Part shown: positions 12,545 to 18,541 of the stretch, in pieces
How positions within the stretch are numbered: position 1 is the stretch's first letter
Layout of the letters: every line of letters begins with the position of its first letter
Virus record (IMG/VR): IMGVR_UViG_3300021959_000380
Span: 1 to 24,136 of that record
Reading direction: 5' to 3' (one strand)
DNA: 24,136 bases
From: a virus
Notes under the pieces: generated by a model
Told to the model about the DNA's origin: nothing
Seen by the model: only the letters and a program-made list of their open reading frames with translations
Databases searched by the model: none
Position numbers and translations under genes: made by a program

Positions 12545-12686
12545 GTATGAGACAGCAGAATGGAAAGAATTAGTAAGTCTACAAAATAGAATGCCTCAAC
12601 AGGACATTTTAACTATTACTGGTTTTATGGACCATAAGGAATTTATAGAACATCTTGAAAGATACCGTGAGTTTTTGGGAGTTTAG
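12537..12686 (+). CDS. 49-residue hypothetical protein in the repeat-bounded cassette
   Basis: The ATG (12537) overlaps the last codons of the membrane protein gene, with GGAAGTATT just before it. The product, MSRYETAEWKELVSLQNRMP at its start, continues with helix-forming residues (HKEFIEHLERYREFLGV) and is acidic, with no cysteine or membrane segment. Its stop is the base immediately before repeat copy 2, so gene and repeat are tightly joined. No family is recognised. It would be made together with the membrane protein and could be its partner. Confidence 0.6.
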   Translation: MSRYETAEWKELVSLQNRMPQQDILTITGFMDHKEFIEHLERYREFLGV

Positions 12687-12743
12687 ATAACTTAAAAGCT
12701 CTTATTAACTCTCAAGTTTCTTGAGAGAGTTAATAAGAGCTAA
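12687..12743 (+). repeat. 57-bp hairpin repeat, copy 2
   Basis: Identical to 12278-12334 at all 57 positions, including the 2-base bulge and TTT triloop, and 409 bases further on. The flanks differ (A versus G before, A versus T after), so the repeat is sharply bounded. Lack of any mismatch points to a recent duplication, gene conversion or strong constraint. Confidence 0.9.
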
Positions 12744-12753
12744 TGAGCCGATT

Positions 12754-12891
12754 TGGTTTTCTGGGTTTGGTAACTTGCTGTAGATAGGCTACGGAAAAAA
12801 GAACCCTGTAAATAAATCCTCCGCGTAGAGGTTAGGTTTTATAAATAGCAGAGTTGCTCCTGTGAAATTATAAACGTGATTCAGAAAACCA
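12754..12891 (+). ncRNA. Candidate structured RNA or leader with closing stem
   Basis: A 199-base gene-free stretch (12744-12942). TGGTTTTCTG (12754-12763) pairs perfectly with CAGAAAACCA (12882-12891), enclosing three possible stems: CTGTAG/CTACGG at 12778-12794 (6 bp, one G-U), CCTC/GAGG at 12818-12831 inside AACC/GGTT at 12802-12838, and AGCA/TGCT at 12847-12858. This looks like a multi-branch RNA. I recognise no known riboswitch or RNA class. It may be a leader, a separate RNA or the 3' end of the cassette transcript. Found by eye, not folded by software. Confidence 0.35.
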
Positions 12892-12907
12892 TTTAATATC
12901 CTAAGTA

Positions 12908-12916
12908 TGATATAAA
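12908..12916 (+). promoter_or_regulatory. Possible extended -10 promoter
   Basis: TGATATAAA matches TGn plus TATAAT at five of six positions, 26 bases before the next ATG. The -35 region is poor. It would start transcription near 12923, giving a short leader with AGGAG before the gene at 12943. Confidence 0.4.
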
Positions 12917-12942
12917 ACTGCTTACCCATTTTAGGAGAATAT

Positions 12943-13182
12943 ATGAAGACTATATTGCACGTTAATCAGCATAACATCCGAGCTAATAGTAAAGGTGCTT
13001 ATGTAAAAGACTTACCCGTTCTTACTGTTAAAGATTATAAACAAAATAGAAAAGGTAATGAGGCAACAGTTAAAGATGCCGAAGGTAATGTTGTTGCTAA
13101 ATTAGTTTATCGTCCTGATAAACCTTTGAGTTGTGGTGCTAAAGTTTGGATTGAAACTGAATTAAATGTGGAGGTAGTATAA
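12943..13182 (+). CDS. 79-residue conserved-looking phage protein, unknown
   Basis: AGGAG lies 5 bases before the ATG. The product begins MKTILHVNQHNIRANSKG and ends with PLSCGAKVWIETELNVEVV, with alternating beta-strand-like segments between (LPVLTVKDY, EGNVVAKLVYRPDKP). I recall this pattern (HVNQH at the start, PLSCGA.VWIET near the end) in many phage genomes as a conserved hypothetical protein, with no assigned function. It is small, soluble and probably a beta-barrel. Its stop overlaps the GP88-like gene by one base (TAATG), so the two are translated together and may act together. Confidence 0.75.
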   Translation: MKTILHVNQHNIRANSKGAYVKDLPVLTVKDYKQNRKGNEATVKDAEGNVVAKLVYRPDKPLSCGAKVWIETELNVEVV

Positions 13183-13787
13183 TGTCTATACATTTCAGTA
13201 CGATGACAGGGAAACTTAAAGGGATTCCTGCAATAAATACTAACACTGTGACTAATGAGTTTTGTATCAAAATGAATAAAGCTGATGCAATTTGTAAATC
13301 TTGTTACTCAATGAACATGCTCAGCGGCTCCAGAAAAAACTGCCAGCCAGCCTTTGAAAGAAACTCAGTATTATTATCTATGGCAATACTAGATTACTCT
13401 GAGATTCCTACAATCAATGCAGCCTTCTTTAGGTTTCATGGTCACGGCGAATTAATAAATTATGTTCACATGGTTAACTTTCACAGAATAGCTTTAAAGA
13501 ATCCACACTGTAACTTTGCACTGTGGACAAAGCGACGGGATATCATTCGGCAGTATAAAAAACACAATGAGACTCCAGACAATCTTATATTAATTTATTC
13601 TAATCCAACGGTAAATGTTGTTAGAATAATGCCACCCAAAGGGTTTGATAAAGTCTTTAATGTTGTTCAAAAGGATCAGTATCAAGACGCACAAAACTGT
13701 ACAGGTCAAAACTGTATTGATTGTTTGGCTTGCTACAAACAAAGCGGTACAAATGTTATCACTGAAGCTATCAAAAAGAGGAGTTAA
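13182..13787 (+). CDS. GP88-like cysteine-rich protein (putative metal or Fe-S binding)
   Basis: GGAGG lies 7 bases before the ATG. The 201-residue product has two cysteine clusters. The first, residues about 28-41, is CIKMNKADAICKSCYS; the second, near 170-186, is CTGQNCIDCLACYKQ. Between them are RFHGHGELINYVHMVNFHRI and NFALWTKRRD, which follow the pattern of the phage 'GP88' family (CxxCY, R-x-H-x-x-G-D/E, then a YTK/WTK strand in a barrel-like fold). That family has no proven activity; the clustered cysteines suggest an iron-sulfur cluster or zinc. It sits in the early region and is coupled to the 79-residue gene. A role in host takeover or nucleotide chemistry is possible but not shown. 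Confidence 0.65.
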   Translation: MSIHFSTMTGKLKGIPAINTNTVTNEFCIKMNKADAICKSCYSMNMLSGSRKNCQPAFERNSVLLSMAILDYSEIPTINAAFFRFHGHGELINYVHMVNFHRIALKNPHCNFALWTKRRDIIRQYKKHNETPDNLILIYSNPTVNVVRIMPPKGFDKVFNVVQKDQYQDAQNCTGQNCIDCLACYKQSGTNVITEAIKKRS

Positions 13788-13788
13788 T

Positions 13789-14043
13789 ATGCCATCAAAT
13801 GAACCCGGAAAGTTTAATGTAAGCTCTAGATATAAGGAGTATATTATTGATTTAATTAATGAATCTCACAATCAACTTAGGAATGAGTTTAAATATTCTA
13901 ATCAGAATCAGTGGCGTGATGCTCGGAAAGCTCGGAACAAATACAACGAAGTTATCGTGGAGTTTAAAAAGAATTTGTTCATGGAATTGAGCGGATACGA
14001 AACTGCCGAAAAGAATTTAGAAAGAATGAAGAGGTTTAAATAA
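13789..14043 (+). CDS. 84-residue charged helical protein, unknown
   Basis: GAGGAG lies 5 bases before ATG 13789; a longer frame starting inside the GP88-like gene is rejected because it has no ribosome-binding site and reads through that gene out of frame. The product begins MPSNEPGKFNVSSRYKEY and is mostly helical and basic (NQWRDARKARNKYNEVIVEF, then ETAEKNLERMKRFK). No motif is recognised. It overlaps the next gene by one base. It belongs to a run of small early genes whose products in other phages often modify host functions; that role is only an inference from position. Confidence 0.65.
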   Translation: MPSNEPGKFNVSSRYKEYIIDLINESHNQLRNEFKYSNQNQWRDARKARNKYNEVIVEFKKNLFMELSGYETAEKNLERMKRFK

Positions 14044-14270
14044 TGTATTATGCCTGTCGAAGTGATTCGGAAAGTGGTATTTATGCAATGAGTAAAACTA
14101 TACAGGGCTTTGCCAAGTCGTTTACTGAAGGTGTTGAAGTTATTATTTATATGTCGCACCCTAATACTGTTGATTATGGTATGTATTACACGGTTCAAGA
14201 CGGCAAGGTTAGGCGAAAAAAACCACAAACCCTACATGATATTGGAATGCAAAGGAAGCTCGGCCTATGA
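14043..14270 (+). CDS. 75-residue hypothetical protein
   Basis: The ATG overlaps the upstream stop (TAATG). The product starts MYYACRSDSESGIYAMSKT and contains a VEVIIYMSHPNTVDYGMYYT strand pair and a basic C-terminus (VRRKKPQTLHDIGMQRKLG). It is probably a small alpha/beta protein; one cysteine, no membrane segment. No family is recognised. It overlaps the next gene by 4 bases (ATGA), so the two are coupled. Confidence 0.6.
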   Translation: MYYACRSDSESGIYAMSKTIQGFAKSFTEGVEVIIYMSHPNTVDYGMYYTVQDGKVRRKKPQTLHDIGMQRKLGL

Positions 14271-14524
14271 CAAAATATCCATTTTATGGTAATTATAGTA
14301 GTGTTATGAAATTTGAAGTTGGTAGAGTAAAAGGATCTTGTGTGATCCATTACAGACCTCCACAATATGAACCACCTAATATGATTTGTTATCCTGAAGA
14401 GGTAGAGTTTACTCATGTTGATGTTAATGGTAAATACATACCTTTTGAAAATATCAATGATGTTTTATTTAATATAATGCTAGAAGCATTTGAGGAGCAT
14501 AAAGAAAGTGGACATAACTATTGA
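14267..14524 (+). CDS. 85-residue hypothetical protein
   Basis: The ATGA overlap with the upstream stop sets the start. The product is Tyr/Pro-rich (MTKYPFYGNYSSVMKFEVG, then CVIHYRPPQYEPPNMICYPE), with a beta-rich first half and an acidic helical end (INDVLFNIMLEAFEEHKE). Two cysteines lie about 17 residues apart. No family is recognised. Its last codons carry the GAGGAG ribosome-binding site of the next gene. Confidence 0.6.
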   Translation: MTKYPFYGNYSSVMKFEVGRVKGSCVIHYRPPQYEPPNMICYPEEVEFTHVDVNGKYIPFENINDVLFNIMLEAFEEHKESGHNY

Positions 14525-14687
14525 AGTTAAAAACAACTACGGGAATCTTATGTATTATCCTGTTTGTGAAAAAGCAGATTTGTTCGCAAGAATATCTGGC
14601 AAAAAAACACTAACAGAACAGTGCATTAAAGATATTAAATCACTAGGTTACACCATTAAAGTAAAACAACAGGAGCTTTCAGTATGA
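14508..14687 (+). CDS. 59-residue hypothetical protein, GTG start
   Basis: I place the start at GTG 14508, with GAGGAG about 10 bases upstream; a TTG at 14490 would have no ribosome-binding site. The product (VDITIEVKNNYGNLMYYPVC near the start, then LTEQCIKDIKSLGYTIKVKQ) looks like a small alpha/beta domain: strand, helix, strand. I do not recognise the family. It overlaps the gene before by 17 bases and the DUF932 gene after by 4. The start is the least certain part of the call. Confidence 0.6.
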   Translation: MDITIEVKNNYGNLMYYPVCEKADLFARISGKKTLTEQCIKDIKSLGYTIKVKQQELSV

Positions 14688-15637
14688 ATAATGTAGTAAA
14701 TTTGTTTGGTAACTCTCAGGTATTTAACGATAACGATTATGGTCCTGCCGACTTCGACATCGCTAAAGCTGATTTAGTTTATTATCCTGACCAGTACACA
14801 GAATTAAAATCTACTAAACATGTTCTGTATCGGACTGATACTGGTGCTGAGTTGGGTGTTCACGGTTCAAGGTATTCATCATTATATGATTTATCTTATA
14901 AGCGAATGATCGACAACCAACGATCCATCATAGCTAGGTCAGACTTAAATACTTCGGGTATTACTGAAGACATTCAAGTATCTCATAACGGTGCCAAATG
15001 TTTTGTTAGGCATACTTTGCCCAATGAGTTTATTGAAACTCCTGATGGCGATAATGCTTCATTAAACTTCCTAACTGTTAGCAGTCTTGATGGGACTATG
15101 CCCTTTGTCTGCACTGTTGGAGCTAATCAGTGGGCTTGTATGAATGGTCAGATCTTCGTGTCTAAAGCTGCCAGCATCTATAAGTCAAGACATACGAAGA
15201 AACTAGACATTGACCAAGGCGCTAAACTAATCTCTAAGGCTGTAACGATTCTCCAGTCGGAAGCAGAAATCTGGAAAGGTTGGTCTAATACTAAACTAAA
15301 TAATCAGGAAGCCTTTTTGTTATTTGCTAGGGCAGCCGGTGCTACGGCAGTCTTTAAGCGACTTGAAGAATACCCTGATGATAACTATGCAAGAGCTTTG
15401 TTGGACGGTCAAGTTAGTAAGAACTCTGCTCTAATGTATATGTGGGATCGTTGGACTAAGCATTACCGTGGTGCTTTAGGTCACAATCAATGGTCAGTTT
15501 ATAATGTATTAACTGATTGGTCTACCCATGCTCCAGCAGCAGGCCGTCAGTCTCAAGTTAATATAGCTTCAATATCTTATAAGCGTGGCGAAAAGGTTCG
15601 TGAAACAATCATTAATAACTTTAAGGATGCGGCATGA
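14684..15637 (+). CDS. DUF932 family phage/plasmid-like protein
   Basis: AGGAG lies 8 bases before the ATG. The 317-residue product matches the pattern of the DUF932 family of phage and plasmid proteins. It includes LYRTDTGAELGVHGSRYSSL near residues 48-67, a central beta-rich core with SLNFLTVSSLDGTMPFVCTV and ANQWACMNGQIF, then a helical C-terminal half (AVTILQSEAEIWKGWSN) and YNVLTDWSTHAP near residue 275. The biochemical role of DUF932 is not established; members are common in early or metabolic parts of phage genomes. Two cysteines lie in the core. It is coupled by 4-base overlaps to genes on both sides. I am confident in the family and make no claim about activity. Confidence 0.8.
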   Translation: MNNVVNLFGNSQVFNDNDYGPADFDIAKADLVYYPDQYTELKSTKHVLYRTDTGAELGVHGSRYSSLYDLSYKRMIDNQRSIIARSDLNTSGITEDIQVSHNGAKCFVRHTLPNEFIETPDGDNASLNFLTVSSLDGTMPFVCTVGANQWACMNGQIFVSKAASIYKSRHTKKLDIDQGAKLISKAVTILQSEAEIWKGWSNTKLNNQEAFLLFARAAGATAVFKRLEEYPDDNYARALLDGQVSKNSALMYMWDRWTKHYRGALGHNQWSVYNVLTDWSTHAPAAGRQSQVNIASISYKRGEKVRETIINNFKDAA

Positions 15638-15906
15638 AAAGTAACACAGCAAAGATTGACCTAGATGCAGACTACGTACTTGAGGCTTACACACGGGACT
15701 ATGTTTGTATAGATGGTGTGTATAAAGTTTCAAATAAGAAAAGGATTCTAGGTTGTTTCACTACTTTCAGGGATTACAACGACCCAGAAGAACATCTCAG
15801 AGAAATATTAAATCTAAGAGATTCCCTTCTCGCAGCGTATGCATATTACCCTGACGGTGATGTAACTGTGGAGTTAATTATAAAAGATGAATTGGTGAAC
15901 GGATGA
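15634..15906 (+). CDS. 90-residue hypothetical protein
   Basis: The ATGA overlap with the DUF932 gene and AAGGA 6 bases upstream set the start. The product begins MKSNTAKIDLDADYVLEAYT and has KRILGCFTTFRDYNDPEEHL and AYYPDGDVTVELIIKDEL, an acidic alpha/beta pattern. No family is recognised. The end overlaps the next gene by 4 bases. Its tight linkage to DUF932 suggests co-expression. Confidence 0.6.
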   Translation: MKSNTAKIDLDADYVLEAYTRDYVCIDGVYKVSNKKRILGCFTTFRDYNDPEEHLREILNLRDSLLAAYAYYPDGDVTVELIIKDELVNG

Positions 15907-16220
15907 GTATGACAATAAAAGAAGCAGCTAATATAACTAATAAAAACATAACAGAATTTACCGAATGGATCTTTAATATGAAAGGCCCTTCACACATTAC
16001 AAAAGAAGAAGACGAAGTTGTCCATTGTATTTATACAGATGGTGACGGTGGAGTAGTATATATTAAAGGATATTCTGAAATGTTTGGGTCAGATGGATTT
16101 ACATTACAGGCAGTAGAAGAAACAAACTATTGTGATTTTCCATTTGATTATTTAATTAGTATGATTACTAATGTTGAAGCCCAGACTAGACATTTAGATT
16201 GGGTATATAACGGAGATTAA
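15903..16220 (+). CDS. 105-residue acidic hypothetical protein
   Basis: The start at ATG 15903 overlaps the upstream stop; a second ATG two codons later is possible. The product opens MSMTIKEAANITNKNITEFT, is strongly acidic (EEDEVVHCIYTDGDGGVVYI) and ends VEAQTRHLDWVYNGD. Small acidic phage proteins can mimic DNA or bind host factors, but nothing here proves that. Two cysteines, no membrane segment, no recognised family. Its final codons hold the GGAGA ribosome-binding site of the small gene at 16222. Confidence 0.6.
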   Translation: MSMTIKEAANITNKNITEFTEWIFNMKGPSHITKEEDEVVHCIYTDGDGGVVYIKGYSEMFGSDGFTLQAVEETNYCDFPFDYLISMITNVEAQTRHLDWVYNGD

Positions 16221-16221
16221 T

Positions 16222-16368
16222 ATGAACATTGACATAGATATTTTTGATTGCTTAATTGATACTGTTAAAAGAACAACAGACTTAGAAGGAGTTTATAACG
16301 ATAAGACTGGTAAGTTTTTTACATGGGAAGAAATCCACAAAGCAAGGGAAGAAAATGATGCTTATTAA
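16222..16368 (+). CDS. 48-residue acidic hypothetical protein
   Basis: GGAGA lies 5 bases before the ATG, which follows the upstream stop by one base. The product (MNIDIDIFDCLIDTVKRTTD at its start, then FFTWEEIHKAREENDAY) is an acidic helical peptide. Its stop lies 14 bases into the next gene. The ribosome-binding site and fit into the operon are the only evidence that it is expressed; no family is recognised. Confidence 0.6.
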   Translation: MNIDIDIFDCLIDTVKRTTDLEGVYNDKTGKFFTWEEIHKAREENDAY

Positions 16369-16615
16369 TTTAGACTGGGACACAGTAGAAACAATCGGCA
16401 TAGAGTTCGTTAAAGAATCCTATGTCGCATTACTTGAAACAATGCAGGGCTACGATCATTACAACGATGCCCATCGCGTAGACATTATGAAAGATGAATG
16501 GCGCGTGGAATGCTTTGAAACTATTTTAAAATACATACTACCTGAAGGGGAATCCAATGCGTTTATCACAGAGCAAAAGCAGAAACATCTTAGCCAGACT
16601 GACCTCTTTCGTTAA
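16355..16615 (+). CDS. 86-residue hypothetical protein
   Basis: GGGAAG lies just before two adjacent ATG codons (16355 and 16358); either may be used. The product (MMLINLDWDTVETIGIEFVK, then VECFETILKYILPEGESNAF) is acidic and largely helical. No motif is recognised. It overlaps the gene before by 14 bases and the small membrane-protein gene after by 59 bases in another frame, an unusually deep overlap. Confidence 0.6.
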   Translation: MMLINLDWDTVETIGIEFVKESYVALLETMQGYDHYNDAHRVDIMKDEWRVECFETILKYILPEGESNAFITEQKQKHLSQTDLFR

Positions 16616-16727
16616 AGATTGTGTTGTTGATCTAGTCGAAGGCTATGTCAGTACCGAAGATTTGATTAAAATTTATATCTGCGTTATAATCTTCTCAGTA
16701 TTCTTTATAGCAGGAGTAGCATCATGA
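16557..16727 (+). CDS. 56-residue single-pass membrane protein
   Basis: AAGGGG lies 6 bases before the ATG, inside the preceding gene. The N-terminal half is basic and amphipathic (MRLSQSKSRNILARLTSFVK); residues about 37-55 form a clear membrane segment (IKIYICVIIFSVFFIAGVA) reaching almost to the C-terminus. The stop overlaps the thyX start by 4 bases (ATGA), so it bridges two genes exactly as expected for a real member of the operon. A tail-anchored protein with its bulk in the cytoplasm is likely. It could be a lysis or exclusion protein, but no family is recognised. Confidence 0.65.
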   Translation: MRLSQSKSRNILARLTSFVKDCVVDLVEGYVSTEDLIKIYICVIIFSVFFIAGVAS

Positions 16728-17365
16728 AAGTAGAAATGATTGATCTTATGGGCGATGACAAGACCGTTGTAAATAGTGCAAGGGTTTCGTTCGCTAATGT
16801 GGTAGATGAGTTTGGCCCAAGAGACAAAAAGCTACTGGCTTATCTGGCTCGTCACGATCACTGGACACCCTTCGCTCATGTTCAAGCACAGTTTAGAATT
16901 AGTGCGCCGATCTTCGTGGCTAGGCAACTCGTTAAGCATCAGGTTGGTATGTGCTGGAATGAACAGAGTCGTAGGTACATAGACTTTTTACCTGAGTATC
17001 ACTGGCCTAAACTGTGGCGAAAGAAAGCAGACAACAAAAAGCAAGGCTCATCGGATGTAGTCTTTGTAGGTGATGAACATACAAGATTCCAAGAAAAGTA
17101 TGCTGACTTAGTTACTCAGGCTGAAGCTATTTATGACAACATGATTGCCAGTGGCGTAGCACCAGAGCAAGCACGAATGGTTCTGCCACAGTCTATGATG
17201 ACTGAATGGATTTGGACAGGATCATTAGTTGCATTTGCTAGGGTAGTTAAGTTACGATCTAGTGACGATGCACAGTTTGAGTGTCGTGAAATAGCCAAGA
17301 TGATTGATGATGAATTCAAAAGATGTCCCCAACTTAAATACTCATGGAGTGAATTATGTCGATAG
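16724..17365 (+). CDS. thyX: Flavin-dependent thymidylate synthase (ThyX)
   Basis: The 213-residue protein makes dTMP from dUMP using methylene-tetrahydrofolate and FAD, acting as a tetramer in the cytoplasm, and supplies thymidine for phage DNA synthesis. Visible features are NSARVSFAN near residue 17, the HWTPFAHVQAQFRISAPIFV segment at 46-65 with the flavin-contacting His, and the signature region 71-85 with NEQSRRY (Ser 82). The family's RHR triplet reads KHQ (71-73). The C-terminal half holds QARMVLPQSMMTEWIWTGS and an AFARVVKLRSSDDAQFECRE stretch typical of ThyX. Its length is normal for the family. AGGAG lies 11 bases upstream, within the small membrane-protein gene. Confidence 0.92.
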   Translation: MKVEMIDLMGDDKTVVNSARVSFANVVDEFGPRDKKLLAYLARHDHWTPFAHVQAQFRISAPIFVARQLVKHQVGMCWNEQSRRYIDFLPEYHWPKLWRKKADNKKQGSSDVVFVGDEHTRFQEKYADLVTQAEAIYDNMIASGVAPEQARMVLPQSMMTEWIWTGSLVAFARVVKLRSSDDAQFECREIAKMIDDEFKRCPQLKYSWSELCR

Positions 17366-17547
17366 GAACAAATGTTTTTGTACACAACACGGCTACAATT
17401 AAAATTAAAAAGTCTTTGGCGGGTGAAACACAGTCTAAAGATACTTGGGATATTATAATTGAAGACAACAAAGGTGAGAGGGTTACTATCTATTGCTGGG
17501 GCGATGATGCTGTACTCACTGGAGACTTAACAGGAGAGAATGTATGA
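17356..17547 (+). CDS. 63-residue hypothetical protein
   Basis: The start overlaps the end of thyX by 10 bases, with GGAG about 8 bases upstream. The product (MSIGTNVFVHNTATIKIKKS, then WDIIIEDNKGERVTIYCWG) looks like a small beta-rich domain. No family is recognised. The GGAGAG ribosome-binding site for the next gene lies in its last codons. One cysteine, no membrane segment. Confidence 0.6.
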   Translation: MSIGTNVFVHNTATIKIKKSLAGETQSKDTWDIIIEDNKGERVTIYCWGDDAVLTGDLTGENV

Positions 17548-17786
17548 ATCCTAATGAAGAAGGTTGGATAGAAGGCATGTCAGATTTTTATGTTGCTTTT
17601 GATGACGCATGGTCTAGGATGTTTGTTATGATATTAGGTACGGCATTGCCGGACACCAAAGTAAAAGAAGCATTCCTTGAGTTTGTTAAAGACTGGTCTA
17701 TGCATGTTGATGGAAACCTTTCTGCCAGTGAGAGTGACATCATCGAATTATTCCCTGACTTTTTAGATACCTTGGTGGCTGATTAA
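17544..17786 (+). CDS. 80-residue acidic hypothetical protein
   Basis: The ATGA overlap and GGAGAG 5 bases upstream set the start. The product begins MNPNEEGWIEGMSDFYVAFD and is acidic and helical throughout, ending SDIIELFPDFLDTLVAD. Net negative charge and small size resemble phage inhibitors of host proteins, but no family is recognised. It overlaps the next gene by one base (TAATG). Confidence 0.6.
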   Translation: MNPNEEGWIEGMSDFYVAFDDAWSRMFVMILGTALPDTKVKEAFLEFVKDWSMHVDGNLSASESDIIELFPDFLDTLVAD

Positions 17787-18067
17787 TGTTTGTAGAAGAT
17801 ATATTAAAACAAAAAGAGTTTCTTTTAAAACCTAAAAGAAGTGATAAGTTTGTTGTGCCTTTGTACAAGGATGGTTGGAGATACTGCCATATAAGTCTAG
17901 GAAACAAACACGCCTTTGTAAGGCCACTTACAGGGGACAAACGCAGTAAAATATCTAGAAAAAAATTACAGGAGGAGCTATGTGATACTTATTGGTGGGC
18001 TGCTAGGTGCCACTCATCCCGTGGTCTTAAAAAGAAACCTAGAAATTGGCATAGAGAATATGCTTGA
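17786..18067 (+). CDS. 93-residue basic hypothetical protein
   Basis: Coupled to the upstream gene by TAATG, with GGTGG weakly before the ATG. The product is basic (MFVEDILKQKEFLLKPKRSD, then WRYCHISLGNKHAFVRPL) and ends with a Trp/Arg/Lys-rich segment (YWWAARCHSSRGLKKKPRNW), suggesting nucleic-acid contact. Three cysteines. No family is recognised. It is the last gene before the promoter-like sequence ahead of the single-strand-binding protein gene. Confidence 0.6.
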   Translation: MFVEDILKQKEFLLKPKRSDKFVVPLYKDGWRYCHISLGNKHAFVRPLTGDKRSKISRKKLQEELCDTYWWAARCHSSRGLKKKPRNWHREYA

Positions 18068-18091
18068 CGTTCTTTACAGAACTGTTAAACT
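18064..18091 (+). promoter_or_regulatory. Possible internal promoter before ssb
   Basis: TTGACG (18064-18069, five of six) and TAAACT (18086-18091, four of six) with a 16-base spacer, ending 30 bases before the ssb start. The spacer contains the inverted repeat GTTCT/AGAAC (18069-18082), a possible operator. It would give the replication genes their own transcription. Moderate match only. Confidence 0.4.
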
Positions 18092-18121
18092 TACTAAACT
18101 TTAACTAAAGAGGAAAGTGTT

Positions 18122-18541
18122 ATGGCTATAGTTTCTGGCGTTGCATATTGGGCGAGCATCACTCAACCAAATACAACTTATGAACCTGTATACACAGTGA
18201 ACGTGGTTGTCGATGACGATACTGCTGATAAATTTAGGGCAGAAGGTTACACTGTTAAAGACAAAGACGAGGGTCCGACAATCGTTATTAAACGTAAAGT
18301 TCATGGCCCTAATGGTATGGTCAGGTCTGCACCTGAGCTTATGGATCGCAGTAAGATGCCTATGGATTGCCAAGTTGGTAATGGCTCTACTGTTAACGTA
18401 CAGTACAAGCCTTGGGAAGTTACTCGTCAGGGTAAAGTCTACAAAGGTTTGGACTTGCAAAAGGTTCAAGTAGTTAACCTAGTACCTTACGGTAACGTAG
18501 ATGAGTTTGATGTAATTGATAATGAAGAGGAGGCTCTATGA
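18122..18541 (+). CDS. Single-stranded DNA-binding protein (gp2.5-like)
   Basis: AGAGG lies about 9 bases before the ATG. The 139-residue product has an OB-fold-like pattern: SGVAYWASITQPNTTYEP then YTVNVVVDDDTADKFRAEGY and GPTIVIKRKV, with later strands (STVNVQYKPWEV, VQVVNLVPYG). It ends with an acidic tail (VDEFDVIDNEEEAL) such as SSB and T7 gp2.5 proteins use to touch polymerase and primase-helicase. It coats single strands during replication and recombination. Its position just before the primase-helicase and PolA genes supports the call. The next gene overlaps by 4 bases and GAGGAGG for it lies in this tail. Confidence 0.82.
   Translation: MAIVSGVAYWASITQPNTTYEPVYTVNVVVDDDTADKFRAEGYTVKDKDEGPTIVIKRKVHGPNGMVRSAPELMDRSKMPMDCQVGNGSTVNVQYKPWEVTRQGKVYKGLDLQKVQVVNLVPYGNVDEFDVIDNEEEAL

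Noticed and set aside
12278-12743. CRISPR array
   Set aside because: Only two repeats, 409 bases apart, with genes between them; no spacers and no Cas genes. The Cas4-like protein is a normal phage exonuclease relative.
12744-12942. tRNA or known riboswitch in the gene-free stretch
   Set aside because: No acceptor stem, T-loop or CCA pattern, and no match I recognise to known riboswitch cores.
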